Assembly (NCBI RefSeq): GCF_023241715.1
Contig: NZ_JALQCW010000031.1
Coordinates: 1-55,757, forward strand
DNA length: 55,757 bases
Source: Pseudomonas morbosilactucae
GTDB taxonomy: Bacteria > Pseudomonadota > Gammaproteobacteria > Pseudomonadales > Pseudomonadaceae
Direction: 5' to 3'
Below the pieces are notes generated by a model. It was not told the DNA's origin, searched no databases, and saw only the letters and a list, made by a program, of their open reading frames with translations. Of the stretch, positions 44,312-55,728 are shown one piece after another (the stretch's first letter is position 1; the number at the start of each line of letters is the position of its first letter). Position numbers and translations under genes: made by a program.

Positions 44312-44398
44312 GTGCAAGAGCTGGCTTGCAGCGAGACGCCCCTGAGCCTGATGCAATATTCAGGGGCGTTGATCGCCGGCAAGCCGGTTCCTACAAGG
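44312..44398. repeat. Paired REP-type palindromes
   Basis: TGCAAGAGCTGGCTTGCAGC on one arm and TCGCCGGCAAGCCGGTTCCT on the other form an inverted REP pair downstream of cobM, before the terminator. A central CCCTGA...TCAGGGG stem joins the two. Confidence 0.7.
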
Positions 44399-44408
44399 GA
44401 AGCAGGCA

Positions 44409-44443
44409 TAAAAAAACGGCGCTCACGGGGCGCCGTTTTTTTG
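44409..44443. terminator. Bidirectional intrinsic terminator between cobM and nfuA
   Basis: AAAAAAACGGCGC, a short loop and GCGCCGTTTTTTT. The stem is flanked by A and T runs, so it can end both converging transcripts. Confidence 0.88.
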
Positions 44444-44458
44444 TTCGCAGCGAACGCC

Positions 44459-45100
<642 letters not shown>

Positions 45101-45200
45101 CTAGTGTTTTTGTCGGGATAGTCGCGACGATGGCCCCCTGCCCCACCCCGCAGCAACGGGGGCGAGGCGCCAGACACACGACCCGAAAGCCGGTCGCCGC

Positions 45201-47492
45201 CTAGAGGTTTTCGTAACGGTTCATGTCCAGCACCCCGGCTTCCCGGGGGTCGGTTTCATCCAGGTAACGGGTCTGGTCATGGAAGTACTGCCAAAACTGC
45301 GGGTGGCTGCGACGGATGCCCCAGCGGTCAACGATTTTCTCTAAAGCGGCGGCGTCCTTGGCATTTTCCATCTGGGTCACAAACTCCGGCACCTGCTGCG
45401 CCGGGATATTGAAGATGAAATTCGGGTAGCTGCTGAGCACCCCCGGGTAAATGGTCAGGGTGTCCAGGCCCGGCTGGTAACGCAGGGCCTCGCCCAGCAT
45501 AAAGGCCACGTTGCTGTGGGCGCGGTTGCGCAACAGGCTGTAGAACTCGCGCTTGCCGCTGGCGGTTTCGATCCGCAGCAGGCTGGCTTCCGGCAGTTGA
45601 TCGATGACCTTGAGCCCCGCCGCAGGCCGCGCAGTCAGGCGACTCAGGGCCTGCTCGGCATCCTGCAGCGCCGGGTCGATATTGGGCCGCGAGCAATAGG
45701 CACCGTCGCACCGGTTGATCGGGTCAGGCTTGGCATTGAGGTCGCCATAACGGGCCAGCAGTTGTTGCGCGAAGTCACGCTTGGGGTCCACCGGGCTCAG
45801 TTTCAGGGCGCTGGGTTTGTCATCGTCGATGGCTTCGTAATCCAGCCACAGCTTGAGCTTGCCGCTGTTCTGGTACCAGTCGTCGAGGAAGTCCTCACGG
45901 GTGCCGGCGGGCATCAGGCGCAGGAAGTTCTGCTCGGCACCGTTGCGGATCAGATCGAAATAAAGCCGGGTCTGGGCCTGGTGGGAGACATTGCCAAACA
46001 CGTCGAAATTCACCGCCAACTGGTAATAGGTGCGCTCCAGCAAGGGGTAATCGAACAGCCACATCGTCTGCGGCACCTCACCGATCAGGCCTTTGGTGAC
46101 CGAGGCGCTGTCGAAGTGGCGGAAGATGCTCAGCAGCGCGTTGTCGTTGCCGGCCCACAGCGTCGACCAACTGGGCGCGGGCAGATCGGCATAAGCGTCG
46201 CGGCGCAGGGCCTCGTACTCGTTGCGCTTGTCGCGGTAGGCCAGCCACAGGCTGAGCACACTGCCGACGTCATCGTTCTGCCCGGGCATGGCCAGCAACG
46301 GTGTGGTCTGGCCGCGATAGGCCGGATCGGTGATGTAAAGGTCGTGGCTCGGGTCCTGGAACAGGGCCCAGAAGTTATCGCGGATCACATCGGTGGCGAT
46401 CTGCCCGCGGCACACCGGGCCACGGATAAAGGTGCGCACGAAGTACTCGGCGTTATCCAGCATGAACTGGTAACGGGCCTTGGCCGGGATCGCCTCGAAG
46501 GTCTCGAACGGGTTGGCCCGTCTGGCTGGGCCATAACCGGGCAAGGCCGTGACCTGCCAGTCGCCGCTGTAAAACAGGGTCTTGACCCGTGCCAGCTTGG
46601 CCGCACTCAGCGGGTAGGTGATGTGGGTCTTGTGCACAATCACCCCCTGCACCGGCCACAGGCGGTAGTAAACCTGGGTGCCCGGGTCGTCATTGGGGCG
46701 ACGGGTGTTGATCAGGTCGATGGGCTGGCCGCTGGGGGTCCGCGAACGCACCCACTGGAAGTAATGCCCCGGCTCACCGCCGTCGAAATAGACATGGGCG
46801 AGGAACCAGTGTTCGTACAGCCAGCGTCCTACCAGGCTTTCCCGGGCGCCGGGGGCGTTGAGCAGGTTTTCCCACTGCAGCACCTGCATGGCTTCCTGAG
46901 CGCTGGGGGCCAGGCCTTGCGGGTCGATGGGTGCACCCGAAGCCAGCCAGCGTTGCAGGGTCTGGTATTGCTGGTCGGTGAGCCCGGTCACGGCCAGGGG
47001 CATACCTTCCTTGGGATGGGCGCCGGCGTAGGCATCGAACTCACCGGGCAGCGGGCAGACGTTGTCCCGGCTCAGGCCCAGGACGATCTCGGCGGGCAGT
47101 TTGGCGTTGGGCTGCAACGGCGTCTTGTGCCCCAGTTCCAGCATGCGCGCCATCAGCGCCGCCTGGCTGCCCTGGGCATCGAGGACCGAATAAAAATCCT
47201 TGCGCTGCCAGGCGGCTTTGCCGAAGGCGTCATAAAACAGTCGGGTCGGGGCCTGGGCCTGGCTGCGCTCGCCGTCGTAGACCGGGATCTTCGACGCGCC
47301 CCGCGCCGCGCCCTCGGCACTGCCCAGGTTCAGTTGGCAGGCGGAGTCGTAACAAGCATGGCAGGCCACACACTTCTCGGTGAAGATCGGCTGGATATCG
47401 CGGGTGTAGGAGATGGCCGGCGCTGGACCTTGCGCCGAGGCCCACGAGCTTAAAAGCAGCAAAACGCTGCTGACGACAAAGCGGTACGGCAT
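45201..47492 (-). CDS. cti: Fatty acid cis/trans isomerase
   Basis: 763 residues with a signal peptide ([20 protein letters not shown]) and a cytochrome c-type CVACH haem site at 41-45, followed by [13 protein letters not shown]. Cti is a periplasmic haem protein that converts cis-unsaturated fatty acids of membrane phospholipids to trans in response to solvents and heat. The length fits the family. It diverges from metH across about 155 bases. Confidence 0.95.
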   Translation of the reverse strand: MPYRFVVSSVLLLLSSWASAQGPAPAISYTRDIQPIFTEKCVACHACYDSACQLNLGSAEGAARGASKIPVYDGERSQAQAPTRLFYDAFGKAAWQRKDFYSVLDAQGSQAALMARMLELGHKTPLQPNAKLPAEIVLGLSRDNVCPLPGEFDAYAGAHPKEGMPLAVTGLTDQQYQTLQRWLASGAPIDPQGLAPSAQEAMQVLQWENLLNAPGARESLVGRWLYEHWFLAHVYFDGGEPGHYFQWVRSRTPSGQPIDLINTRRPNDDPGTQVYYRLWPVQGVIVHKTHITYPLSAAKLARVKTLFYSGDWQVTALPGYGPARRANPFETFEAIPAKARYQFMLDNAEYFVRTFIRGPVCRGQIATDVIRDNFWALFQDPSHDLYITDPAYRGQTTPLLAMPGQNDDVGSVLSLWLAYRDKRNEYEALRRDAYADLPAPSWSTLWAGNDNALLSIFRHFDSASVTKGLIGEVPQTMWLFDYPLLERTYYQLAVNFDVFGNVSHQAQTRLYFDLIRNGAEQNFLRLMPAGTREDFLDDWYQNSGKLKLWLDYEAIDDDKPSALKLSPVDPKRDFAQQLLARYGDLNAKPDPINRCDGAYCSRPNIDPALQDAEQALSRLTARPAAGLKVIDQLPEASLLRIETASGKREFYSLLRNRAHSNVAFMLGEALRYQPGLDTLTIYPGVLSSYPNFIFNIPAQQVPEFVTQMENAKDAAALEKIVDRWGIRRSHPQFWQYFHDQTRYLDETDPREAGVLDMNRYENL

Positions 47493-47601
47493 GTCCCTGG
47501 TCCCAAAAGTAAAAATCGCCGCGATTCTACCGATCTACCCCCTGCCACAACATGAGCGATATTCATGCAAAACCGCCCCATGCTCCAATAGCTCGCAGGT
47601 T

Positions 47602-47610
47602 TGCTATGAT
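47602..47610 (+). promoter_or_regulatory. Probable extended -10 promoter of metH
   Basis: TGCTATGAT (TGn plus TATGAT) lies 37 bases before the metH ATG, with no obvious -35 box. An extended -10 of this kind works without one in sigma-70 promoters. Confidence 0.5.
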
Positions 47611-47646
47611 CCACGCCCTTCGCAATGGCCTTACCAGGTAGTTCCC

Positions 47647-50600
47647 ATGTCCGATCGCAGTGCTCGCCTTCAAGCCCTCCAGCAAGCTCTCAAAGAGCGC
47701 ATCCTGATTCTCGATGGCGGCATGGGCACCATGATCCAGAGCTACAAGCTCGAGGAGCAGGACTATCGCGGCAAGCGCTTCGCCGACTGGCCCAGCGACG
47801 TCAAGGGCAACAACGACCTGCTGGTGATCACCGTCCGGACGTGATCGGCGGTATTGAAAAAGCCTACCTGGATGCCGGCGCCGACATCCTGGAAACCAAC
47901 ACCTTCAACGCCACGCGCATTTCCATGGCCGACTACGGCATGGAAGAACTGGCCTACGAATTAAACGTAGAAGGCGCACGCCTGGCGCGCAAAATCGCCG
48001 ACGCCAAGACCCTGGAGAACCCGGACAAGCCGCGTTTCGTCGCCGGCGTGCTGGGCCCGACCAGTCGCACCTGCTCGCTGTCGCCCGACGTGAACAACCC
48101 CGGCTACCGCAACGTGACCTTCGATGAGCTGGTGGAAAACTACACCGAAGCCACCAAAGGGCTGATCGAAGGCGGCGCCGACCTGATCCTGATCGAAACC
48201 ATCTTTGACACCCTCAACGCCAAGGCGGCGATCTTCGCCGTGCAGGGCGTGTACGAAGAGCTGGGCGTCGAATTGCCGATCATGATTTCCGGCACCATCA
48301 CCGACGCCTCCGGCCGCACCCTCTCAGGCCAGACCACCGAAGCCTTCTGGAACTCCGTGGCCCACGCCAAACCGATTTCCGTCGGCCTGAACTGCGCACT
48401 GGGCGCCAGCGAACTGCGCCCGTACCTGGAAGAGCTGTCGAACAAGGCCAATACCCACGTTTCCGCGCACCCGAACGCCGGCCTGCCCAACGAATTCGGC
48501 GAATACGACGAATTGCCGACGGAGACCGCCAAGGTCATCGAAGAGTTTGCCCAGAGCGGCTTCCTCAACATTGTCGGCGGCTGCTGCGGCACCACGCCGG
48601 GCCACATTGAAGCCATCGCCAAGGCAGTGGCCGGTTACGCGCCGCGCCCGATTCCGGACATTCCCAAGGCGTGCCGCCTGTCGGGTCTGGAGCCGTTCAC
48701 CATCGATCGCAGCTCGTTGTTCGTCAACGTCGGCGAGCGCACCAACATCACCGGCTCCGCCAAATTCGCCCGGCTGATCCGCGAGGACAACTACACCGAA
48801 GCCCTGGAAGTCGCCCTGCAGCAGGTGGAAGCCGGCGCCCAGGTGATCGACATCAACATGGACGAGGGCATGCTGGATTCGAAGAAGGCCATGGTCACCT
48901 TCCTCAATCTGATTGCCGGCGAACCGGACATCTCCCGGGTGCCGATCATGATCGACTCCTCCAAATGGGAAGTGATCGAGGCCGGCCTGAAATGCATCCA
49001 GGGCAAGGGCATCGTCAACTCCATCAGCATGAAGGAAGGCGTCGAGCAGTTCATTCACCACGCCAAGCTGTGCAAGCGCTACGGCGCCGCCGTGGTGGTG
49101 ATGGCCTTCGACGAGGTCGGCCAGGCCGACACCGAAGCGCGCAAGAAAGAGATCTGCAAACGCTCCTACGACATCCTGGTGAATGAAGTCGGCTTCCCGC
49201 CGGAAGACATCATCTTCGACCCGAACATCTTCGCCGTGGCCACCGGTATCGAAGAGCACAACAACTACGCCGTCGACTTCATCAACGCTTGCGCCTACAT
49301 CCGTGACGAACTGCCTTACGCCCTGAGCTCGGGCGGCGTGTCCAACGTGTCGTTCTCGTTCCGTGGCAACAACCCGGTGCGCGAGGCGATCCACTCGGTG
49401 TTCCTGCTGTATGCCATCCGCAATGGCCTGACCATGGGCATCGTCAACGCCGGCCAACTGGAGATCTACGACCAGATCCCGGCCGAGCTGCGTGACGCAG
49501 TGGAAGACGTGGTGCTCAACCGCACCCCGGAAGGCACCGACGCCCTGCTGGCCATCGCCGACAAATACAAAGGCGACGGTAGCGTCAAGGAAGCCGAAAC
49601 CGAAGAGTGGCGCAGCTGGGACGTCAACAAGCGTCTGGAGCATGCGCTGGTCAAGGGCATCACCACGCATATTGTTGAAGACACCGAAGAATCCCGGCAG
49701 TCATTCGCGCGCCCGATCGAAGTGATCGAAGGCCCGTTGATGTCGGGCATGAACATCGTTGGCGACCTGTTCGGCGCTGGCAAAATGTTCCTGCCCCAGG
49801 TGGTGAAATCCGCCCGGGTGATGAAGCAGGCCGTGGCCCACTTGATCCCGTTTATCGAACTGGAAAAAGGCGACAAGCCGGAAGCCAAGGGCAAGATCCT
49901 CATGGCCACGGTCAAGGGCGACGTGCACGACATTGGCAAGAACATTGTCGGCGTGGTCCTGGGCTGCAACGGTTATGACATCGTCGACCTGGGCGTGATG
50001 GTGCCGGCGGAGAAGATCCTCCAGGTGGCCAAGGAGCAGAAGTGCGACATCATCGGCCTGTCCGGGCTGATTACCCCGTCGCTGGACGAAATGGTCCACG
50101 TCGCCCGCGAGATGCAGCGCCAGGATTTCCACCTGCCGCTGATGATCGGTGGTGCCACCACCTCCAAAGCCCACACCGCGGTGAAGATCGAGCCCAAGTA
50201 CAGCAATGACGCGGTGATCTACGTCACCGACGCCTCCCGCGCCGTGGGCGTGGCCACCCAGTTGCTGTCCAAGGAACTCAAGGCCGGCTTCGTGCAGAAG
50301 ACCCGCGAGGAATACATCGAAGTCCGCGAACGCACTGCCAACCGCAGCGCCCGCACCGAACGCCTGAGCTACGCCGCGGCCATCGCCAAGAAGCCGCAGT
50401 TCGACTGGAGCAGCTACCAGCCGGTCAAGCCGACCTTCACCGGCGCCCGGGTCCTGGACAACATCGACCTCAAGGTACTGGCCGAGTACATCGACTGGAC
50501 GCCGTTCTTTATCTCCTGGGACCTGGCGGGCAAATTCCCGCGCATTCTCACCGATGAAGTGGTGGGCGAAGCGGCTACTGCGCTGTACAAAGACGCGCGG

Positions 50601-51356
50601 GAAATGCTCGACAAACTGATCAATGAAAAGCTGATCAGCGCCCGCGCCGTGTTCGGTTTCTGGCCGGCCAACCAGGTGCTGGACGACGACCTGGAAGTCT
50701 ACGGCGATGACGGCCAGCCCCTGGCCCGCCTGCATCACCTGCGCCAGCAGATCATCAAGACCGACGGCAAGCCGAACTTCTCCCTGGCCGACTTCGTCGC
50801 GCCCAAGGACAGCGGCGTCACCGATTACGTAGGTGGTTTCATCACCACCGCCGGCATTGGCGCCGAAGAAGTGGCCAAGGCCTACCAGGACGCCGGCGAC
50901 GACTACAACTCGATCATGGTCAAGGCCCTGGCCGACCGCCTGGCCGAAGCCTGCGCCGAGTGGCTGCACCAGCAAGTGCGTAAAGAGCACTGGGGCTACG
51001 CCAAGGACGAAGAACTGGACAACGAGGCGCTGATCAAGGAGCAGTACAGCGGCATCCGTCCTGCCCCGGGCTACCCGGCCTGCCCGGACCACACCGAGAA
51101 GAGCACCTTGTTCGCCCTGCTCGACCCCGAGGCCAGCGAACTCAAGGCCGGCCGCAGCGGCGTGTTCCTCACCGAGCACTACGCTATGTTCCCGGCCGCG
51201 GCGGTCAGCGGCTGGTACTTCGCCCACCCACAGGCGCAGTACTTCGCCGTGGGCAAGGTCGACAAGGATCAGGTGCAGAGCTACACCGCACGCAAAGGCC
51301 AGGACCTGGCCGTAAGCGAACGCTGGCTGGCACCGAACCTGGGCTACGACAACTGA
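47647..51356 (+). pseudogene. metH: Cobalamin-dependent methionine synthase, one-base frameshift near the start
   Basis: From ATG 47647 the frame encodes the homocysteine-binding N-terminus ([20 protein letters not shown] to NNDLLVIT) and stops at 47844. The rest continues one frame over, from [20 protein letters not shown] to 51356. Inserting one C after 47832 (ATC ACC CGT CCG) restores the full protein of about 1236 residues. Domains are homocysteine-binding, pterin-binding ([16 protein letters not shown]), cobalamin-binding with [11 protein letters not shown] and SAM-activation at the C-terminus. Everything else is intact, and the missing C is in a CCC run, so a sequencing error is more likely than a dead gene. 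Confidence 0.9.
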
Positions 51357-51364
51357 TACCCACC

Positions 51365-51462
51365 TTGTAGAAGCCGCTTTGCAGGCGCTGGCTTGCCAGC
51401 GATAACGCCCTCACCGCTATGCAAAACCCGAGGGGTCCATCGCCGGCAAGTCGGCTCCTACG
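51365..51462. repeat. Paired REP-type palindromes
   Basis: TTGTAGAAGCCGCTTTGCAG with GCTGGCTTGCCAGCGATAAC, then ATCGCCGGCAAGTCGGCTCC. An inverted pair between metH and the DUF2970 gene. Confidence 0.7.
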
Positions 51463-51518
51463 AGAGCACGCTCCGGACCGTCTATGCTCTGTGCACACTC
51501 ATCCGTGTCGAGGGCTTT

Positions 51519-51737
51519 ATGGACGACCCAAGCAACGGCAAGCCTCCAACCTTCTGGCAGATGCTGCAAAGCGTCATCGCCGCCGCGTTCGGGGTGCAGA
51601 GCGGCAAGAACCGCGCCCGTGACTTCACCCACGGCAAACCCAGCCATTTCATTTTCCTGGGCATCCTGTTCACGGCGATTTTCGCCCTGACGCTGCTGGG
51701 CATCGTCAAGCTGGTGCTGCACCTGTCAGGGCTTTGA
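51519..51737 (+). CDS. DUF2970 small membrane protein
   Basis: 72 residues from ATG 51519 (MDDPSNGKPPTFWQMLQS). DUF2970 signature: FWQMLQSVIAAAFGVQSGKNRARDF at 12-36, then one membrane helix (IFLGILFTAIFALTLLGIVKLVL). Function unknown; it commonly accompanies metH in Pseudomonas. It converges with the next gene, leaving only 4 bases between stops. Confidence 0.88.
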   Translation: MDDPSNGKPPTFWQMLQSVIAAAFGVQSGKNRARDFTHGKPSHFIFLGILFTAIFALTLLGIVKLVLHLSGL

Positions 51738-51741
51738 GCGC

Positions 51742-52827
51742 TTAGCGCATCAACAACTGCAAGCCGAAGGGATAGCGGTAACCGTCCGCCTGCCCCTGAG
51801 CGGACAAACGGCGAAAATCCACACCGTAATCCTGGCTGGCGCTGGCGTTCAGCAACCGTTGGGCCTGGAGCTTGGTCAGCGACTGAAACAACGCCAGTTG
51901 CCAGTCGGGGCCACCCATACGCTTGATGTCGATTCCCAAGGCATGGTCATGCACCACCACCATGGCCCAGCCCCCCAACGTGAAGTGACCGCCGAACAGC
52001 GTGCTGAGACGGCCGTCGAGCAAGGCCTGCAACGCTTGTGGCGACGTGTTGATGGCGCTGAACAACACATCCTTGCCGGGTTGGCGCTGCTGCTCCTGAA
52101 ACGCCTGCATGGCCCCTAGGGCCATTTCATCGTTGGCCGACCAGACCAGGGCCGTCTTGGGGTAACGCTTGAGTAACTGGCTCGCCTGTTCATAGGCGCG
52201 CTGGCGACTCCACTCGCCGGAGACCACCTGGCGCAACCGCACCTCGGGGTGCTCGGCCAGGGCACGGCGCAACCCTTGTTCGCGCCACTGGGCAGCCGGA
52301 GTGACCTTCAAGCCGGAAAATGCCAACAGATCGATGCGCTGCCCCAATGCGACCGGGCCGTGCTTGCGGATCAACGCCTTGAGCATCTGGTAACCGGCCT
52401 CTTCGTCGTTGGCCACCATGCTGCCAATCAACTCAGGGCTGGCGCTCTGGCGCTCGCTGAGCAGGCGCTGCTGATCCGCCGTCAGCGGGCTGTTGACGAC
52501 AAACAACTTGACCCCGCTGCCCTCGGCCAGACGGAAGATTTCCGGTGCCACGTAGCGTTCATTGACCAGCAGCAGGTAATCCGGGCGCCGAGCGCCTTGC
52601 AGCGCGCTGCGAGCTTGCTCAAGGGTGCGGTCGGGGTTGCGCTCGGCATAGTGGATCTGCAGATCCAACCCCAGCTCTTTGGCCGCCGCCTGCATGAACT
52701 GCGAGTAGCTGACCCAGAAGGTTTCAGTCGAGGAACCGGGGTTGAGGAACACCACTGAAGTGGCGTGGGCGCAAGCCCAGAATGGAATACTCAACCACAG
52801 CAAACATTTGCCTAACACCTTCAACAT
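51742..52827 (-). CDS. Periplasmic sugar-type ABC substrate-binding protein
   Basis: 361 residues with a signal peptide ending ...WACAHA. Type I periplasmic binding fold (LacI/RbsB-like, Peripla_BP_4): VVFLNPGSSTETFW at the start, then ARRPDYLLLVNERYVAPEIF, TALVWSANDEMALGAMQAFQ and the hinge regions. No permease or ATPase gene is adjacent, so it is an orphan binding protein, perhaps a receptor partner for a signalling protein. Ligand unknown. Confidence 0.85.
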   Translation of the reverse strand: MLKVLGKCLLWLSIPFWACAHATSVVFLNPGSSTETFWVSYSQFMQAAAKELGLDLQIHYAERNPDRTLEQARSALQGARRPDYLLLVNERYVAPEIFRLAEGSGVKLFVVNSPLTADQQRLLSERQSASPELIGSMVANDEEAGYQMLKALIRKHGPVALGQRIDLLAFSGLKVTPAAQWREQGLRRALAEHPEVRLRQVVSGEWSRQRAYEQASQLLKRYPKTALVWSANDEMALGAMQAFQEQQRQPGKDVLFSAINTSPQALQALLDGRLSTLFGGHFTLGGWAMVVVHDHALGIDIKRMGGPDWQLALFQSLTKLQAQRLLNASASQDYGVDFRRLSAQGQADGYRYPFGLQLLMR

Positions 52828-52935
52828 CGTGACAAGAGCCCCAGAATAATCGCCGTAGTATAGCGAGCTAAATCCTGGCCAAAGGCAGCAAATCGTCGTA
52901 TTTGTCCGACAATCTGGGCTCTTTACTGCTATCGA

Positions 52936-53049
52936 TTACTGGTGGCTGACCCAAAACACGGCCGTTCCCACGACCAGAATGATCAGAAACAGAATGGCCC
53001 AGGCATCCACGCTGCTGTCAGTTTTCCTGGCCTTGGTTGGATTGCTCAT
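52936..53049 (-). CDS. 37-residue single-span membrane protein
   Basis: ATG at 53049, stop TAA at 52938-52936. The peptide starts MSNPTKARKTDSSVDAW, then a hydrophobic helix AILFLIILVVGTAVFWV and ends SHQ. AAGAGG lies about 8 bases upstream. The charged N-terminus plus one TM helix suggests a small inner-membrane protein. I know of no function. Confidence 0.6.
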   Translation of the reverse strand: MSNPTKARKTDSSVDAWAILFLIILVVGTAVFWVSHQ

Positions 53050-53426
53050 AGCATCGCCTCTTGTCGGTTTTATCGGTGATTGCTCAAAGACTCGCTCACA
53101 GTAAAGTTCAGGATTGCCCTTAGCTCAAATGTGGGTAATGCATCAGCGACTACCGTTAGTCGTTTTGGTTCTTTGCATATACTCAAACATCACTTTTGCG
53201 CATAACTGCAAACTGGTATCTTCCCCCGGCTCCGTTGGGAGTGCGCGGCCGTGCGCGCAGATTTGCTTACATGGGTGACCTGAAGCGCAAACGAAGGCAA
53301 GACGAGGCGAAGACGGGCGCAAGCGCCATGTTGACCCCGGTCAACCAGCACTGCCCCGAGGCTTTCACCGAAGTATTTGCCGAGTGCCGCTTTGTGCGAC
53401 ACCTGTAGCCTGAGAACTGGACCTAT
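53050..53426. other. Intergenic region upstream of cysI
   Basis: 377 bases before cysI. CGACTACCGTTAGTCG (53147-53162) is a small dyad and GCATATACTC (53175-53184) could hold a -10 box (TATACT). A plus-strand frame from 53196 to 53408 has no family resemblance and I do not call it. Sulfate-assimilation genes are controlled by CysB, but I could not identify its site. Confidence 0.4.
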
Positions 53427-55085
53427 ATGTACGTATACGACGAGTACGATCAGCGGATCATCGAGGACCGCGTCAAGCAGTTCCGTGATCAGACCCGACG
53501 CTATCTGGCAGGCGAGCTGAGCGAAGAAGAATTCCGCCCCCTGCGCCTGCAGAATGGCCTCTATATCCAACGTTTCGCCCCCATGCTGCGGGTGGCCGTG
53601 CCTTACGGGCAACTGACCTCGCGACAAACGCGAATGATGGCCAAGATCGCCCGCGACTACGACAAGGGCTACGCCCATATCAGTACCCGGCAGAACGTGC
53701 AGTTCAACTGGCCGGCCCTGGAAGACATCCCGGACATCCTTGCGGAACTGGCCACCGTGCAGATGCACGCCATCCAGACCAGCGGCAACTGCCTGCGCAA
53801 CGTCACCACCGACCAATTCGCGGGTGTGGCCGCCGATGAGCTGATTGACCCGCGCCCATGGTGCGAGATCGTTCGCCAGTGGACGACGTTCCACCCGGAA
53901 TTCGCCTACCTGCCGCGCAAGTTCAAGATCGCCATCAATGGCTCGACCTCGGACCGCGCAGCCATCGAAGTCCACGACATTGGCCTGGAGCCTGTGCACA
54001 ACGCGGCCGGCGAACTGGGCTTCCGAGTTCTGGTGGGAGGTGGCCTGGGCCGTACCCCGGTGGTCGGCGCCTTTATCAACGAGTTCCTGCCGTGGCAGGA
54101 CCTGTTGAGCTACCTCGACGCCATCCTGCGGGTCTACAACCGCTACGGCCGTCGTGACAACAAGTACAAGGCGCGGATCAAGATTCTGGTCAAGGCCCTG
54201 ACGCCTGAAGTGTTCGCACAAAAAGTCGACGCGGAAATGGAACACCTGCGCGGAGGCCAGACCACGCTGACCGACGCCGAAGTGCACCGCGTCGCCAAAC
54301 ACTTTGTCGATCCAGACTACAAAGCCCTGGCTAACCAGGACGCCGAACTGGCGGCCCTGGACAAAGAACACCCGGGCTTCGCCCGCTGGCGCACCCGCAA
54401 CACCCTGGCTCACAAAAAGCCGGGTTATGTGGCCGTGACCCTGTCGTTGAAGCCTACCGGCGTTGCCCCGGGCGACCTCACCGACAAGCAACTGGACGCC
54501 GTCGCCGACCTGGCCGACCGCTACAGCTTCGGCCAACTGCGCACCTCCCACGAGCAGAACATCATCCTCGCGGACGTTGAACAGAGCCAACTGTTCACCC
54601 TGTGGGGCGAGCTGCGCGAAGGCGGTTTCGCCACGCCGAACATCGGCCTGCTGACCGACATCATCTGCTGCCCAGGCGGCGATTTCTGCTCCCTGGCCAA
54701 CGCCAAGTCGATCCCGATCGCCGAATCCATCCAGCGCCGTTTCGACGACCTGGACTACCTGTTCGACATCGGCGAACTGGACCTGAACATCTCCGGCTGC
54801 ATGAACGCCTGCGGGCACCACCACGTGGGCCACATCGGCATCCTCGGGGTGGACAAGAAAGGCGAAGAGTTCTACCAGGTATCCCTGGGTGGCAGCGCCA
54901 GCCGCGATGCCAGCCTGGGCAAGATCCTCGGCCCGTCCTTCGCCCAGGAGGCCATGCCGGATGTGATCTCCAAACTGATCGACGTCTACGTGGAACAACG
55001 TACCGAAGACGAACGCTTTATCGACACCTACCAACGTATCGGTATCGACCTCTTCAAGGAGCGCGTCTATGCAGCGAATCATTAA
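53427..55085 (+). CDS. cysI: Sulfite reductase haemoprotein (nitrite/sulfite reductase)
   Basis: 552 residues. Ferredoxin-like nitrite/sulfite reductase half-domains: LRLQNGLYIQRF and HISTRQNVQFNW in the first, and the paired cluster-ligand motifs CCPGGDFC and SGCMNACGHHHVGHIG near the C-terminus, which ligate the 4Fe-4S-sirohaem site. Reduces sulfite to sulfide in assimilation. Its 3' end overlaps DUF934 by 17 bases, so the two are co-translated. Confidence 0.95.
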   Translation: MYVYDEYDQRIIEDRVKQFRDQTRRYLAGELSEEEFRPLRLQNGLYIQRFAPMLRVAVPYGQLTSRQTRMMAKIARDYDKGYAHISTRQNVQFNWPALEDIPDILAELATVQMHAIQTSGNCLRNVTTDQFAGVAADELIDPRPWCEIVRQWTTFHPEFAYLPRKFKIAINGSTSDRAAIEVHDIGLEPVHNAAGELGFRVLVGGGLGRTPVVGAFINEFLPWQDLLSYLDAILRVYNRYGRRDNKYKARIKILVKALTPEVFAQKVDAEMEHLRGGQTTLTDAEVHRVAKHFVDPDYKALANQDAELAALDKEHPGFARWRTRNTLAHKKPGYVAVTLSLKPTGVAPGDLTDKQLDAVADLADRYSFGQLRTSHEQNIILADVEQSQLFTLWGELREGGFATPNIGLLTDIICCPGGDFCSLANAKSIPIAESIQRRFDDLDYLFDIGELDLNISGCMNACGHHHVGHIGILGVDKKGEEFYQVSLGGSASRDASLGKILGPSFAQEAMPDVISKLIDVYVEQRTEDERFIDTYQRIGIDLFKERVYAANH

Positions 55086-55563
55086 AAACAACGAGGTGGT
55101 CGACGAAACCTGGCACTTGCTGCCCAAGGACGCGACCCTCGACGGCATCTCCAACTGCGACGACCTGATCGTGCCGTTGGCCCTGTGGCGCGAACATGCC
55201 CATGCCCTCAAGGCCCGCGATGGCGGCCTCGGCGTGTGGCTGGATAGCGATGAAGAAGCCGAGGAAATCGGCGCTGACGTGGAGCACTTCCAGGTCATCG
55301 CCCTGAACTTCCCGGCCTTCACCGATGGCCGCAACTACTCCAACGCCCGCCTGCTGCGCGACCGCTACGGTTACAAAGGCGAACTGCGGGCGATCGGCGA
55401 TGTGCTGCGCGACCAGCTGTTTTACCTGCGCCGCTGCGGGTTTGACGCCTACGCGCTGCGGGCCGACAAAGACCCGTACGACGCCCTGGAAAGCCTCAAG
55501 GACTTTTCGGTGACCTACCAGGCCGCCACCGACGAACCGCTGCCGCTGTTCCGTCGTCGTTAA
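55069..55563 (+). CDS. DUF934 protein, sulfite reductase partner
   Basis: 164 residues. DUF934 domain: MQRIIKNNEVVDETWHLL and the central GRNYSNARLLRDRYGYKGELRAIGDVLRDQLFYLRRCGFDAY. The gene almost always follows a cysI-type gene, and its product is thought to support sulfite reduction, perhaps in electron delivery. It starts inside the cysI 3' end. A terminator follows. Confidence 0.92.
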   Translation: MQRIIKNNEVVDETWHLLPKDATLDGISNCDDLIVPLALWREHAHALKARDGGLGVWLDSDEEAEEIGADVEHFQVIALNFPAFTDGRNYSNARLLRDRYGYKGELRAIGDVLRDQLFYLRRCGFDAYALRADKDPYDALESLKDFSVTYQAATDEPLPLFRRR

Positions 55564-55580
55564 GCCTTAAGCGCTAAAAC

Positions 55581-55620
55581 AAAAAGCCCTGAACCGGTCA
55601 TCCCAGTTCAGGGCTTTTTT
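55581..55620 (+). terminator. Intrinsic terminator after cysI-DUF934
   Basis: AAAAAGCCCTGAAC, loop, GTTCAGGGCTTTTTT: a 10-bp stem with a 6-T run, 17 bases after the DUF934 stop. Confidence 0.92.
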
Positions 55621-55640
55621 GTTCCCGCTGACAGCAAAAA

Positions 55641-55728
55641 CCTGTAGGAGCCCGGCTTGCCGGCGATGGCGATTCCAAGACTGGTGTTGGGCTTGAGGAC
55701 CCTATCGCTGGCAAGCCAGCTCCTACAA
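55641..55728. repeat. Paired REP-type palindromes
   Basis: CCTGTAGGAGCCCGGCTTGC with CGGCGATGG, then CTATCGCTGGCAAGCCAGCT with CCTACAAAA: an inverted REP pair near the window end, after the cysI operon terminator. Confidence 0.75.

Noticed and set aside
45516..47453. Plus-strand ORF of 645 codons
   Set aside because: Antisense shadow of cti.
53196..53408. Plus-strand frame of 70 codons before cysI
   Set aside because: No ribosome site, no known family and an odd composition; cysI has its own start at 53427.
53190..55334. Minus-strand ORF of 714 codons
   Set aside because: Antisense shadow of cysI and DUF934, both strongly supported.
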